64,000 nucleotides of DNA from Hyaloscypha bicolor E (taxonomy: Eukaryota > Ascomycota > Leotiomycetes > Helotiales > Hyaloscyphaceae), in assembly GCF_002865645.1 (NCBI RefSeq), contig NW_020194512.1, forward strand, positions 4,009,183 to 4,073,182. Direction: 5' to 3'. How positions within the stretch are numbered: the stretch's first letter is position 1; every line of letters begins with the position of its first letter. Positions 14,601 to 25,040 of this stretch are shown piece after piece. The position numbers were made by a program, and so were the translations under genes. The notes below the pieces were generated by a model. It was not told the DNA's origin. It searched no databases and saw nothing but the letters and a program-made list of their open reading frames with translations.

Positions 14601-16854
14601 CTAATTATATTATAGTAATTAGTAATATTTAAGAAGGTAATAATAGAAATTCAGAAGCTTTAAGCTAGATACTAGATTATAAATGCCCTAAATACCCGAA
14701 ATAGTTCTAGTATTACTAATATTTACGAATTTTTTTTAAATTCGGATATTCTTATATAATATAAAGGAAATACCGGTTAATTTAGTAATTAGAATAAGCT
14801 ATATAAGCTAGTAGCTATTAATAGGGAGAACTATATACTAGCTTTATTATATAGTAATATTACCTTTTACTTAACCTTTATAAAGCCCTTTTATATAGGG
14901 GATATTAAGGTTATTACTAATAGCCCCGAATCTGAATTTATTCCCGAACTTTATAGTAAGGCTAAAGGTAATATAGGTATGATTTCTCTTACTATTTCCG
15001 CTATTTCACTAAAGTATAGTAGAGAATATTTTTGCAAGAATCCGGATATTATAGTATTCTTATAAGATAATAACCTATATAAGAACTTCTATTAAGTTAA
15101 AATTATTAGCTTCCTAGAAAAAAGTATATTTAAGGTTATTTCTAGATCTTAAGTACTAAAGGAAATATATATTTTTAACTTCCGGTTTATTAATAAGATT
15201 AAGAATAAGAATATAGAGAGAGAGCTTAAGAAATCGAGACTAGTTATCTAGGCTTATAATAATAATAAGAAATATATAATATTAATATAATTACCTATTA
15301 TTTAATATATTAGCTAGAGAATTATTCTTAGTATTACTATTATAATAATAGATATTACGAAACTATATTTACGTAATATCTTATAAGCTTATATCTAATT
15401 AATAATCTTATTTAACTATAATTTTTATATTAACTTATCTTGCAAGCTTACTAGAGAGCTAAATCTAAATAATAATTTGATTCTAAAGGTTATAAAACTA
15501 CTATATAATATATTAGAAACTAGAAACTACTAGTTTAAAACTTATTATTTCTATTATATTAATGAGCTTTCTATAAAATAGTTAACTTATAATTCTTGCC
15601 TTCTCTATAGCAAGTAATTCTTTAGAATTATTAGCCTTTAAACTAATAATACCTTATTTATTAGAACTAATAATTTTGTAAAAATAGAGTAACTAAAGCT
15701 TTAAGAGGCTAAGTTCTTAGCTAAGAAATATAAATGCTTTATTATTAATTATAATTTCAAGTTTAATAGAGATATTATCTATATAAATATTACTAGAATT
15801 ACTTTTATATAGGAATATTAGTATAAAAACCTCCGAACTATTTCTATAAAAAATATTATTACTATAAGTAGTAGAAGTACTATTTATTAAGATTTCTTTA
15901 TTAAGAACTAATATATTACCTAATATACTAGAGAAGTATATATTATATTAGTCTATTAACTAGAAGCTTTATATAACTTATTAATTATTACTTAAGCTAT
16001 TAAATTCTCAGAAACTAATATAAAGGCACTTAATAAGTGTATTTAATAGCAAATTAAGAATATTACTAGAGGATTGAGATTCGTAAAGCTAGTAAAGAAG
16101 TTCTTATATTTAATTATTTTTACGAATATTTTATTTATAAATAATAGAGATCTCTTTTCCTAAATTAGATATATTCTAGTTCTAGTAAACGGAACTAGAT
16201 ATACTAATATTATTTACTAGTTCTTTACTAAATATAAGAGAGTTACTAGAAGCGTTCTAGCTTCGGAACTCTATAATATAGCTTATAGCTTTAATATAGG
16301 TGCTTTAGTTAAATTTATAATTAATAGAGTACTAGAAATAGAATTACTACTAATAGTTTATATAAATTTGAAGTTGTTATATAAATGCCTTATTAAATTA
16401 GGAACTACTTAAGAAAAGTATCTAATAATTAATATAATATGCCTTTACTAGGTATATAAATAATAAGAGATTACAGAAATTAAATAGATTAAGGGAAAAT
16501 CGAATTCTGCTAATTCCATAATAAAATTAAAGCTAATAAATGCCCTTAAATACCTAATTAATATAAATACTATATAATTAGATATAGAGGAATGGGTTAA
16601 GTATAAATAGGGCGGGAAATAAATATATGGGATAGAAGGATATTATAAGAGAGAAAGTTATATATAAAAGGCTATAGCCTTTAGTATATAACTAAAACCT
16701 CAGAAATAATATGAATATATAGAGTATTTGGGAAATCTGGCACTAGGCCGGATTAGGGAATTTGTATGTAATTGGAGGGAGATATTATTTTTCGTGTTTT
16801 TAGAGAGTTTCTAGTATTAGTATAGCTATTTCTTTAGGAGTTACGTGTATAGTT

Positions 16855-16985
16855 ATGGGATATGGGATACGGAATATAGATAATGGGATATGGGTAATAG
16901 GATATGAAATACGGGATATAGTTATGTAACCTTGCATATTATATATATAGTTACGGGATATAGGATATGGGATACAGGATATAGT
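16855..16985 (+). repeat. degenerate GGGATATGGGATA repeat before copia 3' LTR
   Basis: The segment is made of imperfect units such as TTATGGGATATGGGATA, ATAGGATATGAAATA and GGGATATAGTTATG. It overlaps or directly precedes the 3' LTR. The equivalent place at the 5' LTR shows a more decayed version (TAGGATATAAGTAATAG). It probably belongs to the LTR's U3 part. Confidence 0.55.
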
Positions 16986-17168
16986 TATATAACCTTGTAT
17001 TCTATTAGTAACTTGACTAGTAGACTAGACCCCTTTAGGCTTAGCAGATTTAGGAATTATATATTAATATTATAATACTATAATCCTTACTTCTAAATAA
17101 TAACTTTACTAACTAATATAACTAGTATTTCTATACCTATATAACGGTACTATATATTACTAGTAAAC
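16960..17168 (+). repeat. copia 3' LTR (lightly mutated)
   Basis: Partner of 10840-11047. It keeps more C and G than the 5' copy, for example GACTAGTAGACTAGACCCC against AACTAGTAAACTAGACTTC. The outer end is set by loss of similarity at TAGTAAAC. Confidence 0.8.
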
Positions 17169-18002
17169 CAATAAAAATAAATAACTTTAATTTTGAATTT
17201 TGAATTTATATATTTAGAATTATACTAAAGCTAGAGATTTTATAAACTATATAAAAAAATATATGATTTGAAATAATTATTAAATATTTCTTTTTAATAT
17301 TTCTTTTTAATATTATTTTATTAAATTTCTTTTAATTATTTAAAAGTAATATTAATTAATATATTAAGAACTAATTATTTTATAATATATTTATTTAATA
17401 TAAAAAAGAAAGCTTATTTTAATTATCTGAATTCTTTTAGTAACTTAAAATTAAAATTAATACTTATATTAAACTTTTCTTTAATTAATTAAAAGCTATA
17501 TATAATTAAGAAAATATAACTCATTAATATTAATTAGCTATTTGCTTTATATAAGTATATTAAGTCTTATTTAGAAAATGAGTTAATTTTAAAGCTATTA
17601 ATTTATTTTTTATTTTTCTCGAATTCTTTTTATTAAGTTCTTTTAAGAACCCTTTAAAGTTCCCTTTGAAGTTCTTTAGCTAACTCATCTCTATTAATTA
17701 AAATAGCTAAATAATAAAATAAAGCGAGTAAATAATAAATAAGCAAATTTGAAGGTAAGTAAGTCTAGTAAGAAGAAGGAAGAGAGTAATATAAGGGCAA
17801 TATTTTCTATAGAAAAGAGCCAGGGCCACGCTATGTGAGAAGAACTTGCTTAGAGAGATTAAGAAATATATATTTTAGGGAGATCCTATTTGGGCTCCCT
17901 AGGAGCCGACTTTGCTCCCTTAAATATATTCGTATAGAGTTAATAACTTTCACGCGGCAGAACCAAATAGTAAGCAGGTTATAACTAGTTACTAGAAGGG
18001 AG
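17169..18002. other. AT-rich flank and transition to gene space; no gene seen
   Basis: 17169-17760 is very AT-rich without a recognisable frame. Base composition changes sharply near 17780-17830, where normal CpA/TpG content returns. I see no gene or RNA. Confidence 0.6.
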
Positions 18003-18290
18003 AGCAAGAACGTGACTAAGCAACCTGAGCAGAGGGTAAGGCGAGGGTAAGTAGCGCCTGAGCAGAGCGGCGACGCTGACTAACCGCGTTTAAAGCGAAG
18101 TTGAGAAGTTTTCGTGTCGGATTACCAGGAAAGTAAGACTCTAATCCCATCTTCGCCGCTTCCGTTTCAATCTCTGATGTGAGCAGCGGCCGCTTTTACC
18201 TGTGCCGAGCCTGAGCAAACCTGAGCAGAGCCTGAACTAGTCCTGAGAAATCAAGTACGCTGCGAGGTATGAGAACCAGCTCAAGTTGTG
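18003..18290 (+). repeat. copy of a dispersed repeat family with CCTGAGCAGAG motifs
   Basis: The left part (to about 18128) has GTAGCGCCTGAGCAGAGCGG, then a CTAACCGCGTTTAAAGCGAA block ending in GTTTTCGTGTC. Related blocks lie at 28222-28370 and 39838-39935. The right part (18131-18290) resembles 24266-24655 and 39299-39565: TTCCGTTT, GTGAGCAGCGGCCGCTTTTACC, then CCTGAGCAGAGCCTGA. No coding function is visible. Confidence 0.65.
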
Positions 18291-18398
18291 ATATTCATCT
18301 CATCTAAAAAAATCTCTGATCCTCTTGGCCACCAAGTAGAGACCACCCCTTCTCCATATCTTCGCCCTCCCTCGCTTCATCTATTCCTACCTCAACAC

Positions 18399-19739
18399 TC
18401 ATTCTCTTGAGCAAAGCCTGCAACCCTGCCTACAAATCCGATGATGCGCAGCAATCTTATCGCGATCATCGTGCCAGCTCCCTATATCCTCCCAACAGTA
18501 GCTGCATACCCAGCCCCTTTGCTGCCACTCATAGGAGTGCCGAAACTCCTCTGGGATCTCGCTCTGCTTGAGTCTCCAACCGTGCACCTTTTCGAGATGC
18601 TCTTTCATCTTGTCGGGTCGAGCATTATAGTACGACGACTTATGGATTTTGTCCGTGCAGGGCTCCGGGCAAGATGCTGCGCACGTGTGTAGAAGACAGG
18701 TGTACCCGACCTTGTTCTTATGGAATGAAGACTCGTGCCTTTTGCGGTCTGGGTCCCTTGTAAATGTTTTTGAGCAGTCAGGGTCGGTACATGGGATGTC
18801 AGAAGATGGGATAGAGTTGGAGGCTCGGCTAATGGAGGATGAGCGACTATGGGGTTTCTTTACCGACAAATGCATCGGCTTCTGGGAAGGCTTTCTGAAC
18901 GACGAAACTGACTGGCCTCCAAACGATGAAGTGGAAGAACACTTTGAGCTCCACTTCGTGCTCATATCCGAATTCATCGGGCTGTACGAGCTGGTGGACT
19001 GTACCGAGTCGCGAGTTCTGTCCTGCTTGCTCCTGACGGATGATGGTCTAAGCATCAAGGTTGCCCTTGCAACAGCATTATTATCGGAAGGTTCCGAACG
19101 TAAAGGGGCTCTAGGCCGAGATGGGGGATCTGAGTAGAAGGGTTCACTTGGCGACACCATAGAGAGGGTGGATGTTTGTCCAGCGGATGAGTTCATATCG
19201 TAATCCATAGTGAAGCTCGTTGGGTCAATACAATTCTGGTTTTGGCCGAAGGCTCCTGATAAACCCAATCCAGGGGTAAATACCGAGTCCGCTGAAATCG
19301 AGGACTGGGCCGGATCATTGGCCATTGGGTCAATGGCTTTGAGATGTGGATTTCCTTGATACGACGGATCCGTGCCTCCATAGGCATGAGTAGATGATGA
19401 GGCTGTGGAATCTGCCGTGGAGTCAGTGTGAGTGGGAAGAGCAAAAATGTACCACTATAGTGGAGAATTCAAGACCTTGGATATGGGCATACCTAAGAAA
19501 ATCCGCCATATCTTTTCAAAGTCTTCTACAGTCGCCTGATCCTTTAGCCAGGCCTGGACTTGCGACATTCGTAAAATGGAGTCCTCATCTGAATTGCTCC
19601 TCATACGTTTTCCTAGCTGACCAGCAGCAGATACTTTTGGGAGATTGCCATAGTAAAGGTCCTCAGGAAGCAAGTCTTGGTTTGTGTATGAGGAACCGTA
19701 ATTCGCCCAGGCCCGCCTGTTTTGTCCGGTGAAACTCAT
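18399..19739 (-). CDS. C2H2-like zinc-finger protein, two exons
   Basis: Exon 1 is 19739-19493 and exon 2 is 19411-18399, with an 81-nt intron (minus-strand GTATGC...GGCAG). The splice joins 'KIWRIFL' to 'DSTASSSTHAYGG', giving 419 residues. The N-terminal two thirds is Ser/Thr-rich and probably disordered. The C-terminal 130 residues carry one classical finger, CTDPDCSKTFTRDPDRKRHE (C-x4-C, His-x4-His spacing), then further Cys/His pairs: 'CLLHTC...CTDK', 'HLEKVH', 'CSYCWEDI' and 'HHRICRQGCRLC'. Fingers of this kind occur in many uncharacterised fungal nuclear proteins, so a DNA- or RNA-binding role is inferred. The gene is intact and its base use is like the other genes. The start is the first ATG of an open frame. 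Repeats lie just past its 3' end. Confidence 0.85.
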
Positions 19740-21121
19740 GTGGGGAAATGGTACAAAAAAAAGCAGAGGAATTCAATTGAGCGATTAAGACAGTCGCGTT
19801 AGATGCCAAGATCTCGAGAAAACACAAAAAAAATGCGGCAGACACAAAACCTACTAAGGTCGGGTGCGGGCCCTTATACATGAGTTGCATGCAACTCTGC
19901 TCTGAGAACATTAGCAAAGCACGCCCGGGGCGAGCTTGAAGTCACATGTTGGTGCACTTCACCAAGTTGCTGGTGGTGGGCGATGGTTTATGTATGCCTG
20001 CGCGGTTAAAAACAACACCCACAAGATGCATATACCTGGGGATCAGGACGATGCGGTGGAAGGCGGAGGAAATGTGACTTTACACAGTACACTAGCTCTG
20101 CCAACAAGTGGACCTACAGGATCCAATGAAGCAACGAGCAACGGGCGAGAAATCTAGGAACTGGGGTCGGGACTCCCTCTGAAAGCAGACGGCGCTGGAT
20201 GGCCGAGTAGACATATCAGCTTTTCAAGCGAAAGGGTGCAAGGGCATGCTGCGAATATTAAACAAATGTCGCATGAATCGTTTGGAACCCAATTAATCGC
20301 CCGTCAGATGAAACATCTGCAGCATTGTTCATCACGAAAGAGATGCCCCGGAATGATTGGTGTGGACGAAATATTGCGAAGTGGAAATCGTTGGTTGGTG
20401 GACGAAGGTCACTTTTTCTAGCGAGCTGCAGGGCTCCCGTGGGAAGCTTTTGCTAGGTCATCTGAGCTCCTAGTACCTTTCGCGCGCTACAAGTATGCTT
20501 GAACTTAGGTAGAAACTCTGCAGACAGTCAGCCACTCGGCAGAATTTTGGGTGTACAGTACTGCTGGGAAAGGCGTGGAGCTGAGAGTTGAAGATTGGGC
20601 ATTCGAGAGAGTGACGATGGATGTCCAGGAGGAAGACGTCGCAACGTTTCAGTGCACGAGTTGCAATGATGCCGCCAATTAGAAGGGGTCACCCACCAAC
20701 CGCTCAAACCCCCTTCCCGCCCACGCCTACCCCACTAATTTTTCTCTCTCGATTTTTCAAAGTCTTTGAAAGATTCTAAAAACCTTCCAGATTATAGAGA
20801 ATACTCGAAATACTCGAAATATTGTGAATATCATGTTCATTCTTCGAATTTGTAGCGTTAAGGTCTCCAAAATCCAAGTTGAGCGGGAAGGGGTGTGGGT
20901 GATTGGTGAGTGACACCTTCTGGCTGGATGAACAGCCAAACCACAGCAATCAAATTTCGATCTCCCCGAATCGTCTGTCAGGAACCGAACCCCTGGTGCC
21001 TTAGGGACTGCTTAGGGACTGCATAGAGACTACCAGTATGTACCTCCTAACCTTTTGTTAATGCCTCAAAGCTCACGGTCTGTCTCTGCAGTACGCTTAC
21101 GCAAATGTGATTGGTCTATAA
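19740..21121. other. intergenic, no gene recognised
   Basis: Normal-GC sequence upstream of the zinc-finger gene (minus) and of HisRS (plus). It holds only short, unconserved frames. 20757-20830 has TACTCGAAATACTCGAAATA-type short repeats. I see no tRNA. Confidence 0.5.
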
Positions 21122-21128
21122 TGAGTCA
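21122..21128 (+). promoter_or_regulatory. Gcn4/CpcA-type site TGAGTCA upstream of HisRS
   Basis: The palindromic core TGAGTCA is the binding site of Gcn4/CPC1/CpcA, the fungal regulator of cross-pathway amino-acid control. It ends 63 bases before the HisRS start codon. Yeast HTS1 is a known target of this control. A single 7-mer can arise by chance, so function is inferred from the site plus the identity of the gene. Confidence 0.5.
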
Positions 21129-21191
21129 TGGTAGAGATGACACTCCTCTTGTGCACACAACAAAAACTATCACAGCTTTATATTGAACAAC

Positions 21192-22673
21192 ATGGCGACC
21201 AAGGACGTCAAGATACCTGCCCGTCCAGGCGCCCAGCTAAAGACCCCCAAAGGCACTCGTGACTGGACGAGCTCAGATCTGATACTGCGTGACCATGTAT
21301 TGTGAGTGGGAGACGAGATGGAGGCCATGTTCGAATGTTCTGTCTAACTCATTAACAGTCAGACGGCCAGCGACGTGTTAAAACGCCACGGCGGCATTTC
21401 CCTAGATACACCTGTCTTCGAGCTCAAAGCCATTCTCGTGGAAAAGTACGGCGAGGATGCGCGTCTCATGTACGATCTGGTCGACCAAGGTGGTGAAATG
21501 TGCTCTTTGCGATTCGACCTGACGGTTCCATTTGCTCGCTGGTTGGCCATGAACAATGTGTCCCAGATTAAGCGCTACCAGATCGCCAAAGTCTACCGGC
21601 GAGACCAGCCAGCGATAGCCCGGGGCAGACTTCGCGAGTTCTACCAATGCGATTTCGACATTGTGGGCCTCTACGACCCCATGATCGCTGACGCCGAGAT
21701 ACTTCGCGTCATTGTTGAGGTGTTCGAGGCCCTTCAACTAGAGATAACTATAAAAGTCAATCACAGACAGATTCTAGACGGCTTGTTTGCGGTTGCAGGT
21801 GTTCCAGACGAAAAGATACGCTCCATCAGCTCGGCAGTGGACAAATGAGACAAGATAACATGGGCCGACGTCAAGAAAGAGATGGTTGGTGAGAAAGGCA
21901 TATCGGTCGAGGTCGCGGACCAAATCGGCGAATACGTGACACGCAGTGGTGATATATGCGAGATGTTACGATTTCTCAAGTCAGATCCGAGACTGTGTGC
22001 AAATGAAAACGTGAAGGCGGGCATCGACGACATGAGTCTTCTTATCTCCTACCTGGAGGCATTCGACGCTGTTAATAAGGTCTCTTTTGACCTTTCGCTT
22101 GCTCGAGGGCTAGACTACTACACCGGTCTGATATTCGAAGTCATCATCAAACCACCTAGAAGCAATGGCGCCGTTGTTCCTGGCAAGAGCGACAGCCAGT
22201 CCATTCAGGTTGGCAGCATTGCCGCAGGAGGGCGCTACGACTCTCTGGTGGGTATGTACGCGAAGAACCCTATCCCATGTGTTGGCATATCGTTTGGGGT
22301 GGACCGCATCTTCACCATCCTGAACGCACGACCCAAGGAAAAAATAACACACAAGGTCGATATATATATCATGGCATTTGGCGGCAAGGATTCAGACGGA
22401 CTTCTGCTCGAACGCATGTCGGTGGCTCGCCAACTCTGGAATGCTGGTATATCGGCTGAGTTTGCTGCAGAGGTGAAGCCAAGATATGATAAGCAGGTCA
22501 TAGCGGCGAAGGGTTCACGCCTTACCGTAATCCTCGGTCAGAACGAAGTAGCAGCTGGTCAAGTCAGGTTGAAGACGTTGAGAGAAAGTGACGATGAAAC
22601 GGCCTCGAAGGATCGAGGGCAGCTTGTCTCCAGAGGTGATCTAGTTGAAGAGGTCAAGAAGTTACTTATATAA
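21192..22673 (+). pseudogene. histidyl-tRNA synthetase with one in-frame TGA
   Basis: Class II HisRS attaches histidine to tRNA-His. Exon 1 is 21192-21301, a 57-nt intron follows (GTGAGT...AACAG), and exon 2 starts at 21359. The join gives '[18 protein letters not shown]'. Family landmarks are all present: 'LKTPKGTRDW', '[11 protein letters not shown]', motif 2 '[18 protein letters not shown]', the His-A motif 'LARGLDYYTG' (about residue 284), 'AAGGRYDSLVG' (about 325), and motif 3 'GISFGVDRI' (about 345). The frame runs 474 codons except for TGA at 21846-21848 (codon 200), where leucine is usual ('AVDKLDK'). Everything after it stays in frame and conserved, so decay is recent, or the base is an error, or the copy is a spare. 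At 474 codons it is shorter than usual fungal enzymes of about 500-550, at the N-terminus. Confidence 0.88.
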
Positions 22674-22770
22674 GAATGCATTCTGAGTTGGCTTCCAGAG
22701 CGGACAGTTTAAGCTGATATCTATCGATAGGTGTGATGATACGCTCTGTGTTCTCCAGATTTATACTTGC

Positions 22771-24140
22771 ATGATATTTCTCTGCTTATGGCTCACTTCA
22801 CAAGCAGCAATGGCCGCCAATCTCGATGAAGCCGGGCAATTCGATGACAATACCACCAGTCGACACATTTCACAAAATATTCTTGACGATACAATAATAG
22901 GTGAGTCATACTTGGTCGACAATAATGAGCCACAGCCGTGGGAGAATGACCTTGATCTGGCGAAATAGGCTGAGGTCAAGCGTGAAGTGACAATTCTACA
23001 CCAGGTTGTCAAGGAGCGTGATCGGAAATCACAACAAGCGAGCTAATGATAACAGGGCAAAAAGTTACCAAGATTAAAGGTCACACGTTTTTCCTTCTAT
23101 TTCCGAGAAGCAGGCGAAAGTTGTTTACGAAGGTCGAGCAAGTGGAGATCAACCTACGAACAGTGTTCTGCAATCTTTGCCTACAAGGTATTGGCAAGGA
23201 GGCAATTGCGTGATATTTCATGGTATCAGAACATGTTAATGATCTTGCGATGAGCATCTGTCGATTTGAGCTGCGGGGAAAGGGCACGCAGAAGGCTGCT
23301 GGGTGTCCTCTGGTCGGAGTTTATTGCCTAGTATTAGGACTCATATCAGTGTTGAGGATGCGAAAATGCTGGCAAAAGAGCTTGGGAGGGTTCTGGAACA
23401 AGTGCCAGTGAATGTCTGCAGAATTTCCCACGCGGTCGAGCACAAGTTACTGCTACATGTCAGGCTCGGCAAAAATTCCTTAATTTCCGGTATCGATGCC
23501 AGAATCGTAAGGTATCGATTCCCCGAACCCAATTCCCCCCTTTAATTGCAATTAACTTTAGAACCACTTCTCTTATAAGAAAACTTTTGGTAGCGCAAAT
23601 ATTCTACTTGATTTAGGCTTTCTATTTAGCTACTTATCTTATATTTTAGACCAAAACTTATCTCAATGCGGCTATTTTAAGTAAAAATGAGCTTTTGAGA
23701 TTTTCGTGAGGCTCGCTTATATATTTAGCGTCTTGATAAGAAATACGAATACGGGGCTTAATTCTCCGAATACGAGGGCTATTTTAAATTTAAGATATTA
23801 TTAACTTTTATTAATAATAGTAAGTATTTCTTTTAATAGAAAGACTAGAAATTAAAGGAATTATCTAATAATGTATTATTATATAATTTAAATAATAAAA
23901 GAAAGAGTTAATTTTTGGGGTAAGAATCGATTCTGGTATCGATACTATCGATTCCTTGCGATACCTGAAAAATACCTCTACTATCGATACCGGTATCGAT
24001 GCCTCAGGTATTTTTGCCGAGCCTGCTACATGTTGCTATTCTGACACTGAGGGAGTAATGGGAGCTGTTCAAATTGCCAGCAATATCTCAGATGCACAAT
24101 AGCAATACGAAAGAGCAGTTTATTCAAGTGGCCGTACCGG
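22771..24140 (+). pseudogene. decayed coding locus interrupted by a hAT MITE
   Basis: Short plus-strand stretches read like protein but lie in different frames: 22771-22968 ('ANLDEAGQFDDNTTSRHI' region), then 'EVTILHQVVKERDRKS' to about 23046, then 23303-23460 ('EDAKMLAKELGRVLEQVP' followed by 'CRISHAVEHKLLLHV'). The MITE at 23461-24025 splits this last part. Skipping the insert and one target copy continues with 'AILTLRE', a stop, then 'WELFKLPAISQMHNSN'. I do not recognise the family. A helical fungal N-terminal domain protein is possible but unproven. Confidence 0.35.
23461..24025. mobile_element. 565-bp nonautonomous hAT MITE with 8-bp target duplication
   Basis: It starts CAGGCTCGGCAAAAAT and ends ATTTTTGCCGAGCCTG, a 16-bp inverted repeat. 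The flanks carry a perfect 8-bp duplication, CTACATGT, at 23453-23460 and 24026-24033; 8 bp is the hallmark of the hAT superfamily. Subterminal ATCGAT motifs cluster at both ends (two left, four right) and may be transposase-binding sites. The ends match the full-length element at 46671-50323 in inverted orientation: this element's left end matches that element's right end. The interior is AT-rich and noncoding, so it must have been moved in trans. Confidence 0.93.
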
Positions 24141-24265
24141 TACGTCTTCAGCAGACACTAGAATCCGTTTGTGGGAGAAAATCGTCGTACAAGGAGGGAA
24201 AAGGTAAGGAAGGAGGGGAGTGAGGCATGGCGGGGTAGAAAGGCGGTAAGAGCTCGCTTAGTATT

Positions 24266-24655
24266 AATACCCCTAGACTCAGGATCAATTTTCCCTTTCG
24301 CTGGTTCCGTTTTAGTCTGCGGACGTTAGCAACTGCTGCTTTAACCTGAGCTGAGGGTGAGCATGCCGGAGCAGAGCCTGAGGAAGCCTGAGCAAGCCTG
24401 AGCAGGCCTGAGCAGAGCCTGAGCAGAGCCTGAGCAGAGCCTGAGCAGAGCCTGAGCAGAGCCTGAGCAGAGCCTGAGCAGAGCCTGAGCAGAGCCTGAG
24501 CAGAGCCTGAGCAGAGCCTGACCATCCTGAGTACGCTTGAGTCGGGCCTGCGTATCATAATGTAGGACCCATTTTGGCCTTCTGCGTGCCCGGCTACAGT
24601 TTCCTTACCGAATTTTGCCCCGTAAATCGGTTTCTGCTCCCTTTTAGATCCTGCC
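24266..24655 (+). repeat. dispersed repeat, best-preserved copy
   Basis: Shares with 39299-39565 the blocks ACCCCTAGACTCAGGA, TTCCGTTTTAGTC, GCTGCTTTAACC, CATAATGT and ACAGTTTCCTTACC, in the same order. In this copy the middle is expanded into an 11-bp tandem array. No frame is conserved between copies, so it is a noncoding repeat of unknown class. Confidence 0.75.
24407..24516 (+). repeat. 11-bp minisatellite, ten perfect CCTGAGCAGAG units
   Basis: Ten exact head-to-tail copies of CCTGAGCAGAG, preceded by three or four degenerate ones (24366-24406). It creates a long false minus-strand frame repeating LLRLCSGSAQA every 33 bases. The same 11-mer also occurs singly near 18023, 18056 and 18225. 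Confidence 0.95.
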
Positions 24656-25040
24656 GGAGCAGATTTTGGATCCCTCTTGTCAAAGAGCTTATATAGTAGT
24701 AATTCAGCCTCACAAGTCAGAATATGGTGGGCTGTTTCGACCTCTGTAGCATGACCTTAGTACGAGTCACGGGGCTTTATTACAAAATGGTTAACACATC
24801 CGTTTCTTACCTCAGATACTCAGGCCATAATTTAAAAGTAGTAAGGCTTACGGTCACGTAATGTCTGTTCCTCTCGTATAAGGCCTGAGATCCTGTCAAT
24901 CGCGCACACTTATTCTACAATTATTTTGTTTGTGTTTTTCGTGATTTTGAAAATCTGGCATATTTAAATTTTATCTTAAATATAATTGATATTAATATAA
25001 TTATTTGCAAATTTCATCAATTATATATTAGAGTATTATC
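24656..25040. other. noncoding stretch with an AT-rich patch
   Basis: 24905-25035 is an AT-rich patch with TATAATTGATATTAATATA-type sequence. I see no gene. Confidence 0.5.

Larger units (their letters stand above)
10840..17168 (+). mobile_element. RIP-degraded Ty1/copia retrotransposon with both LTRs
   Basis: Two direct repeats (10840-11047 and 16960-17168) bracket a plus-strand copia polyprotein relic. Gag with a degraded zinc knuckle is about 11790-13250. A protease-like 'NTGAS' is near 13550. Integrase and reverse transcriptase follow. The clearest part is the copia RNase H at about 16130-16560: 'NRDLFS*IRYILVLVNGT', 'KRVTRSVLASELYNIAY', 'CLIKLGTT*EK', then a 'SNSANSIIKLK' end, matching the copia pattern in which the RNase H is followed by a PAD-S/A-MTK type tail. 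TAG/TAA stops replace Q and W codons throughout. Order of domains (integrase before RT) also supports copia rather than gypsy. It is non-functional. Confidence 0.85.

Noticed and set aside
24407..24516. Possible CRISPR-like array
   Set aside because: Units are contiguous 11-mers without spacers, in a eukaryotic genome.
24148..24558. 136-residue minus-strand frame with a repeating LLRLCSGSAQA pattern
   Set aside because: It is a translation of the 11-bp minisatellite; 33 bases give an open 11-residue repeat in any strand. No conserved flanks.
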